A DNA stretch of 64,000 nt, from NCBI GenBank assembly GCA_017471465.1, contig JAFUTI010000025.1, forward strand, positions 35,994 through 99,993. Reading direction: 5' to 3'. The notes beneath the pieces were generated by a model. That model was not told the DNA's origin. It ran no database searches and saw nothing but the letters and a program-made list of their open reading frames with translations. This DNA is from Prevotella sp. Lineage in GTDB: Bacteria > Bacteroidota > Bacteroidia > Bacteroidales > Bacteroidaceae. Of this stretch, positions 52,201 to 58,625 are shown in pieces (positions within the stretch are counted from its first letter, which is position 1; every line of letters starts with the position of its first letter). The position numbers and the translations under genes are program-made.

Positions 52201-52484
52201 CCCTTGTCGGCATAGCCGAGCACGACGTCGCCGGTACAGTCGTCACCGCTGACGATGACGAAGCCCTCCTTCTGGCCAACGTTAAACACATACAGCTGGT
52301 CGGTGACAACGCCATCCTTCAGCTGTAGCTTCACTTGTTGCATACCACGGGCGGCGGCCACATTGGCGCCACGCTCATTCAGGAACAGCAGCGCCATCTG
52401 GCGTGCCTCGTCCTTAGTCAGGGTGGCCGCTGTCAGCACAATACTGACGAGCAGACACACGAGTGTCATCAATTGTCGTTTCAT
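49251..52484 (-). CDS. C10 family cysteine peptidase (interpain A/streptopain-like) with type IX-like sorting domain
   Basis: The 1077-residue protein has a signal peptide (about 1-21), a Spi/C10 propeptide region (about 22-140, 'GFVIVSGDDCTGDVVLGYAD'), and a C10 catalytic domain with Cys179 in 'TGCVATAVAQVLY' and His337 in 'GGGHQFVIDGFD', followed by 'YVNWGWGGYSNGFF'. After that come Ig-like beta domains and the sorting motif 'YNLAGQRVANPTKGLYI' ending GKKVIIK. Relatives such as interpain A of Prevotella intermedia degrade hemoglobin and complement. Both catalytic residues are intact. It lies 25 bases downstream of the esterase gene and is followed at once by the small protein gene and dnaG. 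Confidence 0.92.
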   Translation of the reverse strand: MKRQLMTLVCLLVSIVLTAATLTKDEARQMALLFLNERGANVAAARGMQQVKLQLKDGVVTDQLYVFNVGQKEGFVIVSGDDCTGDVVLGYADKGEIAAENMPVNLKAWLQSYADQIQWMQKHGVTNDVAASRAMKTVATRKPVNPQMTCLWNQDSPYNDYCPVVSDPLAGYVNAATGCVATAVAQVLYFHGKKTGPITTLKPTVEYVSNQAPLYEWANAEHTSLNSISATIPAKPVRTFDWSKMADIYPSTDEANEEVARLMEFIGAGLEMQYGPSSFAFSQDIPAFLVDYFGYDVNMRCVSRNDYEYAEWLQTIYDELTTNGPVLFGGASTGGGHQFVIDGFDQEDYFYVNWGWGGYSNGFFKLSVLYSETQGIGGSSSQDGYNYQQDAIIGVKPTLGVVENTIRMSLTEVAVDQTTYSRSSSEDNFSGVVLKSSMYNWTGSVNTFDLGWALYDGNEYAILGTPMNNVDLALNSGFSIEMCPFTVSFGAGLSDGVYRLVPVSRKHGTSTWLPDYKNERYYIKATISGTTLTLERMGIVSLNGTLAFSGNTAGEPVTVTATVTNNGSLYSGDLLLATQFNDDTETGKIVAAQQVEIASGATKDIIFTFVPEEAGKYDVELVDKSDNSVAEGVLNVYAAIPVEATTGTLKFVRDDDLTWNVDWHESTYGCYGTKVSGTVKISNTSTTTAHTSGIIVKLFGPVDEYGYAYPTGAVQSFATNIAAESFQNFDFELDGMEEGNRYFVNFYYADGTKIGSSYAFTSIKGVTFYKADGTKVVNEPAATVVAPDDVVTVDCEGLASVTAITPNSNPNTLYIVGSSVPAGLEGKNVVKDGVAETLALTDGYAFFSPVDFTATKATYTRTFTTGANGTDGWSTIVLPFDVDAVKQGSNVIDWFHSGSDTGKNFWLKNFSSEDGNTVYFDYADKLEANTPYIIAVPSDKWGAAWDLTGKAITFEGSSVNVTTGANIISGNNYKLVGTLTPESVTDCYVLNGAGNAFAKTTATVDPFRAYFKSIKMLVGAVSQLNIGSENGGVTGVNGAALMNKETKNNEVYNLAGQRVANPTKGLYIKSGKKVIIK

Positions 52485-52509
52485 AGTTACTGATTTTTAT
52501 TGTTTTCGA

Positions 52510-54195
52510 TTATTTCTTCAGATACTTCGCCAGCTCGCTCTTGTTCTGACGCAAGCCCTTGGCCATCGACTGGGCGTTCAGCTGGGCACCGGCCTTCGAC
52601 GTATGGGTATGGTCTTTCTTGAAGTACTTGGCACCAGCCTTCTCCTTGATGGCTGCCACCTTAGCCTTGGCCTGTTCCTTGTCGGCAGGCAGTTTGCTGA
52701 CGGCAAACTTCTTGTCCAGAGCATCAGCGGTGATGTTATGCAGGTCGACGAACTCCACGCCCGTCTCCTCGACCACCTCGCGGTACCACTTGCCGTAGCT
52801 GTTGTCGCGACGCTCAACCTTGCCGCCGGGCCACTCGTTGCGTGGTGTCAGCGAGACGAGAATCGGGGTGGCGCCCTTCTCGCGCACGTCGTCGATCATC
52901 TTCTTCAGATACCAGCCGAAGGAGTAGACCACCTCGTAGGTGCCGTTGTCGAGCTTATAGACGTGCAGCGTGTCCTTGGTGCCGGGGATGACGCCACGGG
53001 CCTTCTGGTCGGTGATGGGACAGATGTCGTTATGGCCGAACTGGATGGTGACGAAGTCGCCGGGCTGCAGCGAGTTGTAGACCTCGTCCCACAGTCCCTC
53101 GCGGATAAAGCTGCGGGTGCTGCGGCCGGCACGGGCAGCATTGAACAGCGTAATCTTCGACTCGTCAAAGACCGTCTGCGCCTGCGAGGCCCAGCCCCAC
53201 ATGCCGTTGTCATCCTTGTCGGCATTCTTCACCGTGGAGTCGCCAGTGAAGAAGACCACCGGCTTCCCCTCTTCGCGCTTCACGGGCTTCACCTTCAGCG
53301 GCACGTTCTGCATCATCGCCTTCAACGGCTTGAGCAGCGGATTGGGACTCTCCCAGAGACCTTCGGCAGCCGAGCGGGCGTTCATCTCGGCGCCAAACTT
53401 CGATGTATGGATCTTATCGCCCAGGAAGTGGTAGTCCACCTTCCAGCGGCTATAGGCGTCGAGCTTCTGCCCACTGCGCTCGTTCAGGTCGACAAAGGGC
53501 ACTCCCTCAAGGGCTGCGACATAGGCCGCCCACTCCGTCTGCGGTTTACGCACGATACGATTTTTGCTGTCGTAGGCATTGCGCGGTGTCAGCGACATCA
53601 GGATGGGGTTGGCACCCTTGGCGCGAATCTCCTCTATATATCTACGCAGGTAAGTACCATAGCTGTAGACAGTGTCCTGCCGCTGGGTGCGCTCGTTGAA
53701 GCCGACGTAGCAGGTGTCAGGGTCGACGCCCGGTATGACGGCGCGGGCGCGCTTCTTGTCGAAGAACTCGCCATTATCGTTATGACCTATCGACACAACG
53801 ACCCAGTCGCCCGGCTTCAGGGCTTCGCGTACGGCCGGCCACAGGTCGGTATAGAACGTGCGGGTCGACATGCCGCCCAGTGCCTGGTTCTCCACCGTTA
53901 TCTTCTTGGCATCGAAGTACTGGCTGGCATAGAATCCCCAGCCCCACTGTCCGTTCGAGCCGTCGCCACGGGTACCGTTGCGCATGGTGGAGTTACCCAC
54001 CAGGAAGAGCACGGGGTTCTCTCCCCGACGTGTAGAACCGGGCTTGGGGCGCGACATCAGCGCCTTGGCTATGGAGTCGGGGGTGTTGTCCACCACCTTG
54101 TTAACATCCTCTATGGGGTCAGGCAGGTTGTCAAAGCCCTGCCCCATTGCTGCCGTCGTCAGAGCGGCCATCATCACTGTCAGTAGTCGTTTCAT
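52510..54195 (-). CDS. Tandem SGNH/GDSL esterase (rhamnogalacturonan acetylesterase-like, CE12)
   Basis: The start at 54195 (MKRLLTVMMAALTT) gives a good signal peptide; an ATG at 54222 lies inside the promoter. The 561-residue protein contains two CE12-like domains (about 45-290 and 300-560). Both have the block III Asn ('SIGHNDNGE', 'QFGHNDICP') and the C-terminal D-x-x-H ('DKIHTSKFG', 'DHTHTSKAG'). Domain 2 has the canonical GDST nucleophile ('FFTGDSTVKN'), whereas domain 1 reads GNST ('FLVGNSTMRN'), an Asp-to-Asn change in block I. Such enzymes remove acetyl groups from pectin or xylan. The two domains may differ in specificity or activity. It is the first gene of the operon leading to the C10 protease. 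Confidence 0.9.
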   Translation of the reverse strand: MKRLLTVMMAALTTAAMGQGFDNLPDPIEDVNKVVDNTPDSIAKALMSRPKPGSTRRGENPVLFLVGNSTMRNGTRGDGSNGQWGWGFYASQYFDAKKITVENQALGGMSTRTFYTDLWPAVREALKPGDWVVVSIGHNDNGEFFDKKRARAVIPGVDPDTCYVGFNERTQRQDTVYSYGTYLRRYIEEIRAKGANPILMSLTPRNAYDSKNRIVRKPQTEWAAYVAALEGVPFVDLNERSGQKLDAYSRWKVDYHFLGDKIHTSKFGAEMNARSAAEGLWESPNPLLKPLKAMMQNVPLKVKPVKREEGKPVVFFTGDSTVKNADKDDNGMWGWASQAQTVFDESKITLFNAARAGRSTRSFIREGLWDEVYNSLQPGDFVTIQFGHNDICPITDQKARGVIPGTKDTLHVYKLDNGTYEVVYSFGWYLKKMIDDVREKGATPILVSLTPRNEWPGGKVERRDNSYGKWYREVVEETGVEFVDLHNITADALDKKFAVSKLPADKEQAKAKVAAIKEKAGAKYFKKDHTHTSKAGAQLNAQSMAKGLRQNKSELAKYLKK

Positions 54196-54219
54196 CTGTC
54201 TGATTAGGTTTGTTTGGTG

Positions 54220-54250
54220 CAAAGATACGCATTTTATTTTATTTCGCCAA
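54220..54250 (-). promoter_or_regulatory. Promoter of the esterase/C10/dnaG operon
   Basis: Minus-strand TATCTTTG at 54227-54220 with TTGG at 54250-54247, 19-base spacer. It is divergent from the DUF5687 promoter 29 bases away. Confidence 0.6.
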
Positions 54251-54278
54251 CATTTTCCTTGATAATTTGCCGCTGAAA

Positions 54279-54310
54279 TTTGGCCGTTTCAAATTATTGT
54301 CATACCTTTG
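54279..54310 (+). promoter_or_regulatory. Promoter of the DUF5687-ABC operon
   Basis: TTTG (54279-54282) and TACCTTTG (54303-54310), 20-base spacer, 26 bases before the ATG at 54336; this excludes the longer open frame from 54210. Confidence 0.75.
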
Positions 54311-54335
54311 CAGACCACACCTAACCAACAACTGC

Positions 54336-55691
54336 ATGCTGAGACTATTAATAAGACTTTGGGCTGACCAGCAACGGCGAAACTTCAAATGGGGAAAGTT
54401 CCTTGGCGGACTTTACTTCTTTGTCCTGTCCCTGATTGTCAGCATCGTGATAACGGTGGCAGTGTACGAAGAGAGCGGCACCAGGCCGGGACTGGAATTC
54501 GTGGCCACGATACTTGCCGCCAGCATCATCACTCCTGACTTCCTGAACAAGTTGCTGATGAAGCACGACGAGACGGTGATGGACCACTATCTGAAAAGCA
54601 AACCCATACCCGAGCGCGACTGGAGCCGCTTCCTGCTGTTCACAAATCTCGTAAACTTCTGGAACTGGGCCATTCCCCTGTTGCTGCTCCCGTTCTGCGT
54701 GCTATTCCTTCCCCTCACGACGATGTTGCCGGCCATGTTGCTCATCACTGCATCGTCCATGGTGGGCGGTGTAGCCATCACTGCCCTGCGCCGGGCCAAG
54801 GGGTGGACCAACAAATGGCCTGTGCTGGCGGCAATGGGTCTGTGGCAGTTCTTCGCTTTCCTCTATACGCTGCTCGTCGGTGTCATGCCGTGGGGACTCC
54901 ACACGGTGGGCTTCCTGTTGCTCTGCACAGCAGCCATTGCCATCTTCTACAACTACCTGCGCGACCTGCGCCGTTACGACGAGTCGAGAACCCGGACGGG
55001 CCATGTGCTCTTAGGGGCCTCATCGCTCTTCTCTATGGAGTACATTAGCGTCCTGCGCTCCAAACGGCTCAGAGTAGGTGTTCTGGTAGGACTGGTCTTC
55101 GTCTTCAACGCCTATACACAGTGGATCAACGGGCTGAACGTCATGTTCTACATGATGCTCATGTTCGCCGTCTTCTTCCCCTCGATGATGCTCGGCCAGT
55201 GGGTCTTTGGCGTCGAAGGCAACTATTTCGACGGTCTGTGGACGAAGCCCGTCGACATCCGTCAGATCCTGCGCAACAAGTTCCTGTTCTTCGCCCTGCT
55301 CGACATCGTGCCGACGCTGACGCTCATACCACTCGTCTGGATAGCCGGTCTCTCACCGTGGCTGTTGCTGGCCACATGGCTGTTCTCCGTCGGCATCGGT
55401 AACCTGCTGCTGATGCCCACGTGTCTCATCTCGTCACGTCTGGAACTGTTTCAGTCGGCTTTCTTCAACTATCAGGGTGCATCGATGGCCATCAATGTTT
55501 ATGGCCTCATCGTACTCCTTCCCATCGTCATCTACTGCCTCTGCACGTGGCTGCTCACACCTCTGGCAGCTGCGGCATCGCTGGCCGCAGCAGGTCTTTT
55601 GGGATTGTTTCTGCAGCCCCTGTTGACCGACAAGCTGGCACAGGCTTACAAACAGCGCAGATACCGCTGTTTTGAGAGGTATAGGAGTTAG
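54336..55691 (+). CDS. DUF5687 membrane protein, ABC transporter permease partner
   Basis: The 451-residue protein starting MLRLLIRLWADQQRR has about ten to twelve membrane helices and matches DUF5687, a Bacteroidota family of large permeases coupled to ABC ATPases. Key patterns are 'ASIITPDFLNKLLMKHDE', 'KSKPIPERDWSRFLL' and 'WVFGVEGNYFDGLWTKPVD'. The next gene encodes an ABC ATPase, 45 bases away. The substrate is unknown; related two-gene exporters handle lipids or antimicrobial compounds. The stop codon is formed by the first unit of a GGAGTTTA array. Confidence 0.85.
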   Translation: MLRLLIRLWADQQRRNFKWGKFLGGLYFFVLSLIVSIVITVAVYEESGTRPGLEFVATILAASIITPDFLNKLLMKHDETVMDHYLKSKPIPERDWSRFLLFTNLVNFWNWAIPLLLLPFCVLFLPLTTMLPAMLLITASSMVGGVAITALRRAKGWTNKWPVLAAMGLWQFFAFLYTLLVGVMPWGLHTVGFLLLCTAAIAIFYNYLRDLRRYDESRTRTGHVLLGASSLFSMEYISVLRSKRLRVGVLVGLVFVFNAYTQWINGLNVMFYMMLMFAVFFPSMMLGQWVFGVEGNYFDGLWTKPVDIRQILRNKFLFFALLDIVPTLTLIPLVWIAGLSPWLLLATWLFSVGIGNLLLMPTCLISSRLELFQSAFFNYQGASMAINVYGLIVLLPIVIYCLCTWLLTPLAAAASLAAAGLLGLFLQPLLTDKLAQAYKQRRYRCFERYRS

Positions 55692-55715
55692 GAGTTTAGG
55701 AGTTTAGGAGTTTAG
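55684..55715 (+). repeat. 8-base tandem array GGAGTTTA x4 before the ABC ATPase gene
   Basis: GGAGTTA followed by three GGAGTTTA units; the array starts inside the DUF5687 stop codon and ends 22 bases before the next ATG. Same unit as at 7276-7302. Confidence 0.75.
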
Positions 55716-55736
55716 ACATTACATAAGTTAAGATAT

Positions 55737-56444
55737 ATGCAAATCAAGATCAACAACCTCATAAAGCAGTATGGCCAGAACACCGTACTCAACATCCCCG
55801 AACTGTCGGTCTATCCGGGCGAACTGGTAGGACTGGTGGGTAACAATGGCGCCGGCAAGACCACGCTGATGCGCCTCATGCTCGACCTCATCGAGGCCAC
55901 GGAGGGCACGGTGGAGCTGGGCAAGTACCGCGTCGACGAGGACACCACGTGGAAGGAGGCAACCGGCTCGTTCATCGATGGCCGTTTCCTCATCGACTTC
56001 TACACACCGGAGGAGTATTTCGGCTTCATCGCCCAAGCCTACCACATCGACAAGGAGACACTCGACAGCCGACTGGCAGCGTACCATTCACTGATGCACG
56101 ATGAGATACTCGGCACGAAGAAGTACCTGCGCCAGTTCTCCGAAGGCAACCGCCAGAAGATAGGCATCATCGGCGCCATGATTGTCAACCCCAAAGTGCT
56201 AATTCTCGACGAGCCGTTCAACTACCTCGACCCCTCATCACAGATTACCGTAGCACGGCTCATCCGCGAGATGAACGAGCGGCTGGGCACCACCGTCATC
56301 ATCTCCAGTCACAACCTGAACTTCGTGTCCGAGATCTCGTCACGCATCCTTCTGTTGGAGAAGGGTGTGGTCATCAAAGACTTGGACAATATCGACGGTA
56401 GCGCGACGAAGGAACTTGAAGACTATTTCAAGACGGCAGAATAA
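55737..56444 (+). CDS. ABC transporter ATP-binding protein
   Basis: The 235-residue ATPase has Walker A 'GNNGAGKTT' (35-43), the signature 'QFSEGNRQKIGI' (a variant of LSGGQ), Walker B 'VLILDEPFNYLD' and the H-loop His in 'VIISSHNLN'. It powers the DUF5687 membrane protein encoded just upstream. The signature reads FSEGN where most ATPases have LSGGQ, a variation seen in bacteriocin/lipid exporters. It ends 137 bases before the etfB start and is followed by a separate promoter. Confidence 0.93.
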   Translation: MQIKINNLIKQYGQNTVLNIPELSVYPGELVGLVGNNGAGKTTLMRLMLDLIEATEGTVELGKYRVDEDTTWKEATGSFIDGRFLIDFYTPEEYFGFIAQAYHIDKETLDSRLAAYHSLMHDEILGTKKYLRQFSEGNRQKIGIIGAMIVNPKVLILDEPFNYLDPSSQITVARLIREMNERLGTTVIISSHNLNFVSEISSRILLLEKGVVIKDLDNIDGSATKELEDYFKTAE

Positions 56445-56510
56445 AACGCGCTATTCTTATTGCACAAAACAGCCAAAGTGTGCACAACTTGGCTGATTTT
56501 GTGCATTTTA

Positions 56511-56542
56511 TTTGGCTGTGTGCGCAAAAAATCGTACCTTTG
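56511..56542 (+). promoter_or_regulatory. Promoter of the etf/acyl-CoA dehydrogenase operon
   Basis: TTTG (56511-56514) and TACCTTTG (56535-56542), 20-base spacer, 39 bases before the etfB ATG. Upstream, 56461-56520 contains the repeated motif TGTGCA/TGCACA, which might be an operator but is unproven. Confidence 0.75.
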
Positions 56543-56581
56543 CACCCGCTTTTCAGAAAAGTAACACATTATAATTATATT

Positions 56582-57508
56582 ATGGCATTAAAAATTGTAG
56601 TACTTGCCAAGCAAGTACCCGACACAAGAAACGTGGGTAAGGATGCTATGACTGCCGAAGGCACCGTGAACCGTGCCGCCCTACCCGCCATCTTCAATCC
56701 AGAAGATTTGAACGCCTTGGAGCAGGCCCTTCGTCTGAAGGAGCAGAACCCAGGCTCTACAGTAGGAATCCTCACGATGGGTCCTCCACGTGCAGGTGAG
56801 ATTATCCGTCAGGGACTTTATCGTGGTGCCGATACCGGTTGGTTGCTGACCGACCGCCTGTTTGCCGGAGCCGATACACTCGCCACCTCGTATGCTCTGG
56901 CTACCGCCATCAAGAAGATTGGCGACGTGGACATCGTGATTGGTGGTCGTCAGGCCATCGATGGTGATACCGCTCAGGTAGGTCCGCAGGTAGCCCAGAA
57001 GCTGGGTCTGAACCAGGTCACGTATGCAGAAGAGGTGCTGAGCGTCAAGGATGGCAAGGCTACCATCAAGCGCGTTATCGATGGTGGTGTTGAGACCGTT
57101 GAGGCTCCTCTGCCCGTAGTGATTACCGTTAACGGAAGTGCAGCTCCCTGTCGCCCGCAGAACGCCAAACTGGTGATGAAGTACAAGTATGCAACTTGTC
57201 CGATGGAGAGACCGACCCCCCCTACTGCCCCCGAGGGGGCTTCTAATGCTACAGGATCTGTCGTATCCCCCTCGGGGGACGAAAGGGGGGTCTTGTATGC
57301 TGAAAGACCTTATCTCACGCTGAACCAGTGGAGCGTAGCTGATGTGGATGGCGATGTTAACCAGTGCGGCTTGGCCGGTTCACCCACGAAGGTGAAGGCC
57401 ATCAAGAACATCGTGTTCCAGGCTAAGGAGTCGAAAACCTTAACGGCTTCTGATGCTGATGTCGAGGGAATGATTAAGGAATTGTTGGAAGAGAAAATCA
57501 TTGGCTGA
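56582..57508 (+). CDS. etfB: Electron transfer flavoprotein subunit beta, with palindromic in-frame insertion
   Basis: The start at 56582 (MALKIVVLAKQVPDT) fits the family; the frame extends upstream through the promoter. The 308-residue protein binds AMP or FAD and pairs with EtfA to carry electrons from acyl-CoA dehydrogenases. Family blocks: 'LTMGPPRAGEIIRQGLYRGAD', shown in part as 'GPPRAGEIIRQGL', 'IIGGRQAIDGDTAQVGPQ'-like 'IGGRQAIDGDTAQVG', and 'GSPTKVKAIKNIVFQ'. Residues about 211-237 ('TPPTAPEGAS' to 'SPSGDERGV') are encoded by a GC-rich inverted repeat and have no counterpart in the family; they sit in the variable loop before 'RPYLTLNQWSVADV'. Frame and all core motifs are kept. Confidence 0.93.
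   Translation: MALKIVVLAKQVPDTRNVGKDAMTAEGTVNRAALPAIFNPEDLNALEQALRLKEQNPGSTVGILTMGPPRAGEIIRQGLYRGADTGWLLTDRLFAGADTLATSYALATAIKKIGDVDIVIGGRQAIDGDTAQVGPQVAQKLGLNQVTYAEEVLSVKDGKATIKRVIDGGVETVEAPLPVVITVNGSAAPCRPQNAKLVMKYKYATCPMERPTPPTAPEGASNATGSVVSPSGDERGVLYAERPYLTLNQWSVADVDGDVNQCGLAGSPTKVKAIKNIVFQAKESKTLTASDADVEGMIKELLEEKIIG
57214..57292 (+). repeat. GC-rich palindromic element inserted in frame in etfB
   Basis: Arms 57214-57240 and 57267-57292 are inverted copies, and each contains its own palindrome CCCCCGAGGGGG (or CCCCCTCGGGGG). Outer ends are GACCCCCC and GGGGGGTC. The 26-base loop is also coding. The design recalls REP/BIME-type or Rickettsia palindromic elements. Confidence 0.85.
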
Positions 57509-57515
57509 TTAGTAA

Positions 57516-57582
57516 AGACGACAACCATTACAACAAAAACAACATATCTTAAAAAGTTGTCTTAAGTTGTCTAAGTTGTCGT
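57516..57582. repeat. Intergenic inverted pair of 9-base arrays between etfB and etfA
   Basis: Left arm 57516-57544 has three ACAAC-containing 9-base units; right arm 57552-57582 has three AAGTTGTCT-type units in inverse orientation. One frame of the unit gives TAA. It closely resembles 1924-1986 and may form an mRNA hairpin that sets the etfB:etfA ratio. Confidence 0.65.
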
Positions 57583-57599
57583 TATAAAAAGAAAACAAT

Positions 57600-58622
57600 A
57601 TGAACAACGTATTTGTATATTGCGAGATAGAAGGTACTCAGGTACAGGAAGTATCTCAGGAGCTGCTGACCAAGGGTCGCAAGCTCGCCAATGAACTGGG
57701 CGTAGAACTCCACGCCGTCGTTGCCGGCACAGGCATCAAGGACAAGGTGGAGGATCAGATTCTGCCCTACGGTGTCGATAAACTCTTCGTGTTCGACGCT
57801 CCCGACTTGTTCCCCTACACCTCGGCTCCCCACACGGACATCCTGGTGAACCTCTTCAAGGAGGAACAGCCGCAGATATGCCTGATGGGTGCTACGGTGA
57901 TTGGTCGTGACCTCGGTCCCCGTGTGTCGTCATCACTGACCTCTGGTCTGACTGCCGACTGCACAGAACTGGAGATTGGCGACTTCGAGGACAAGAAGGC
58001 CGGAAAGACCTACCAGAACCTGCTCTATCAGATCCGTCCTGCCTTCGGTGGAAACATCGTGGCTACAATCGTGAATCCTGAGCACCGTCCTCAGATGGCT
58101 ACCGTACGCTCTGGCGTGATGCAGAAGGCTATCTACGAGGGTGAGTGCAAGAAGGAGGTTGTTTATCCTGAGGTTTCTAAGTATGTCAGCCCCGAGGCCT
58201 TCGTCGTGAAGGTGCTCGACCACCATGTAGAGGCTGCCAAGCACAACCTGAAAGGTGCGCCCATCGTGGTGGCTGGTGGCTATGGCATGGGATCGAAGGA
58301 GAACTTCGACATGCTGTTCCAGTTGGCTAAAGTGCTGCATGGTGAGGTGGGCGGAAGCCGTGCCGCCGTGGATGCAGGATGGCTCGACCACGATCGTCAA
58401 ATTGGTCAGACGGGTGTTACCGTTCATCCGAAGGTGTACATCGCCTGCGGTATCTCCGGACAGATTCAGCACATCGCCGGTATGCAGGACTCTGGTATCA
58501 TCATCAGCGTCAACTCTGACCCCGATGCTCCTATCAACAAGATTGCCGACTACGTGATTGTTGGTACTGTTGAGGAGGTTGTTCCCAAGCTCATTAAGTA
58601 TTACAAGCAAAATTCGAAATAA
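57600..58622 (+). CDS. etfA: Electron transfer flavoprotein subunit alpha
   Basis: The 340-residue protein forms the heterodimer with EtfB. The C-terminal FAD-binding domain is clear: 'VAGGYGMGSKENFDML', 'GGSRAAVDAGW', 'GQTGVTVHPKVYIACGISG' (in part), 'HIAGMQDSGIIISVNSD' and 'IADYVIVGTVEEVVP'. The N-terminal domain has 'VNLFKEEQPQICLMGAT'. It is followed by the acyl-CoA dehydrogenase gene after 3 bases. Whether this Etf is bifurcating cannot be decided by eye. Confidence 0.95.
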   Translation: MNNVFVYCEIEGTQVQEVSQELLTKGRKLANELGVELHAVVAGTGIKDKVEDQILPYGVDKLFVFDAPDLFPYTSAPHTDILVNLFKEEQPQICLMGATVIGRDLGPRVSSSLTSGLTADCTELEIGDFEDKKAGKTYQNLLYQIRPAFGGNIVATIVNPEHRPQMATVRSGVMQKAIYEGECKKEVVYPEVSKYVSPEAFVVKVLDHHVEAAKHNLKGAPIVVAGGYGMGSKENFDMLFQLAKVLHGEVGGSRAAVDAGWLDHDRQIGQTGVTVHPKVYIACGISGQIQHIAGMQDSGIIISVNSDPDAPINKIADYVIVGTVEEVVPKLIKYYKQNSK

Positions 58623-58625
58623 ATC

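Noticed and set aside
52255-54186. 643-residue plus-strand frame opposite the SGNH esterase and the start of the C10 gene
   Set aside because: Shadow of two well-supported minus-strand genes; no recognisable domain and biased composition.
56461-56520. Operator made of TGTGCA/TGCACA repeats upstream of etfB
   Set aside because: The hexamers occur several times but without fixed spacing or symmetry, so a regulator site cannot be claimed.
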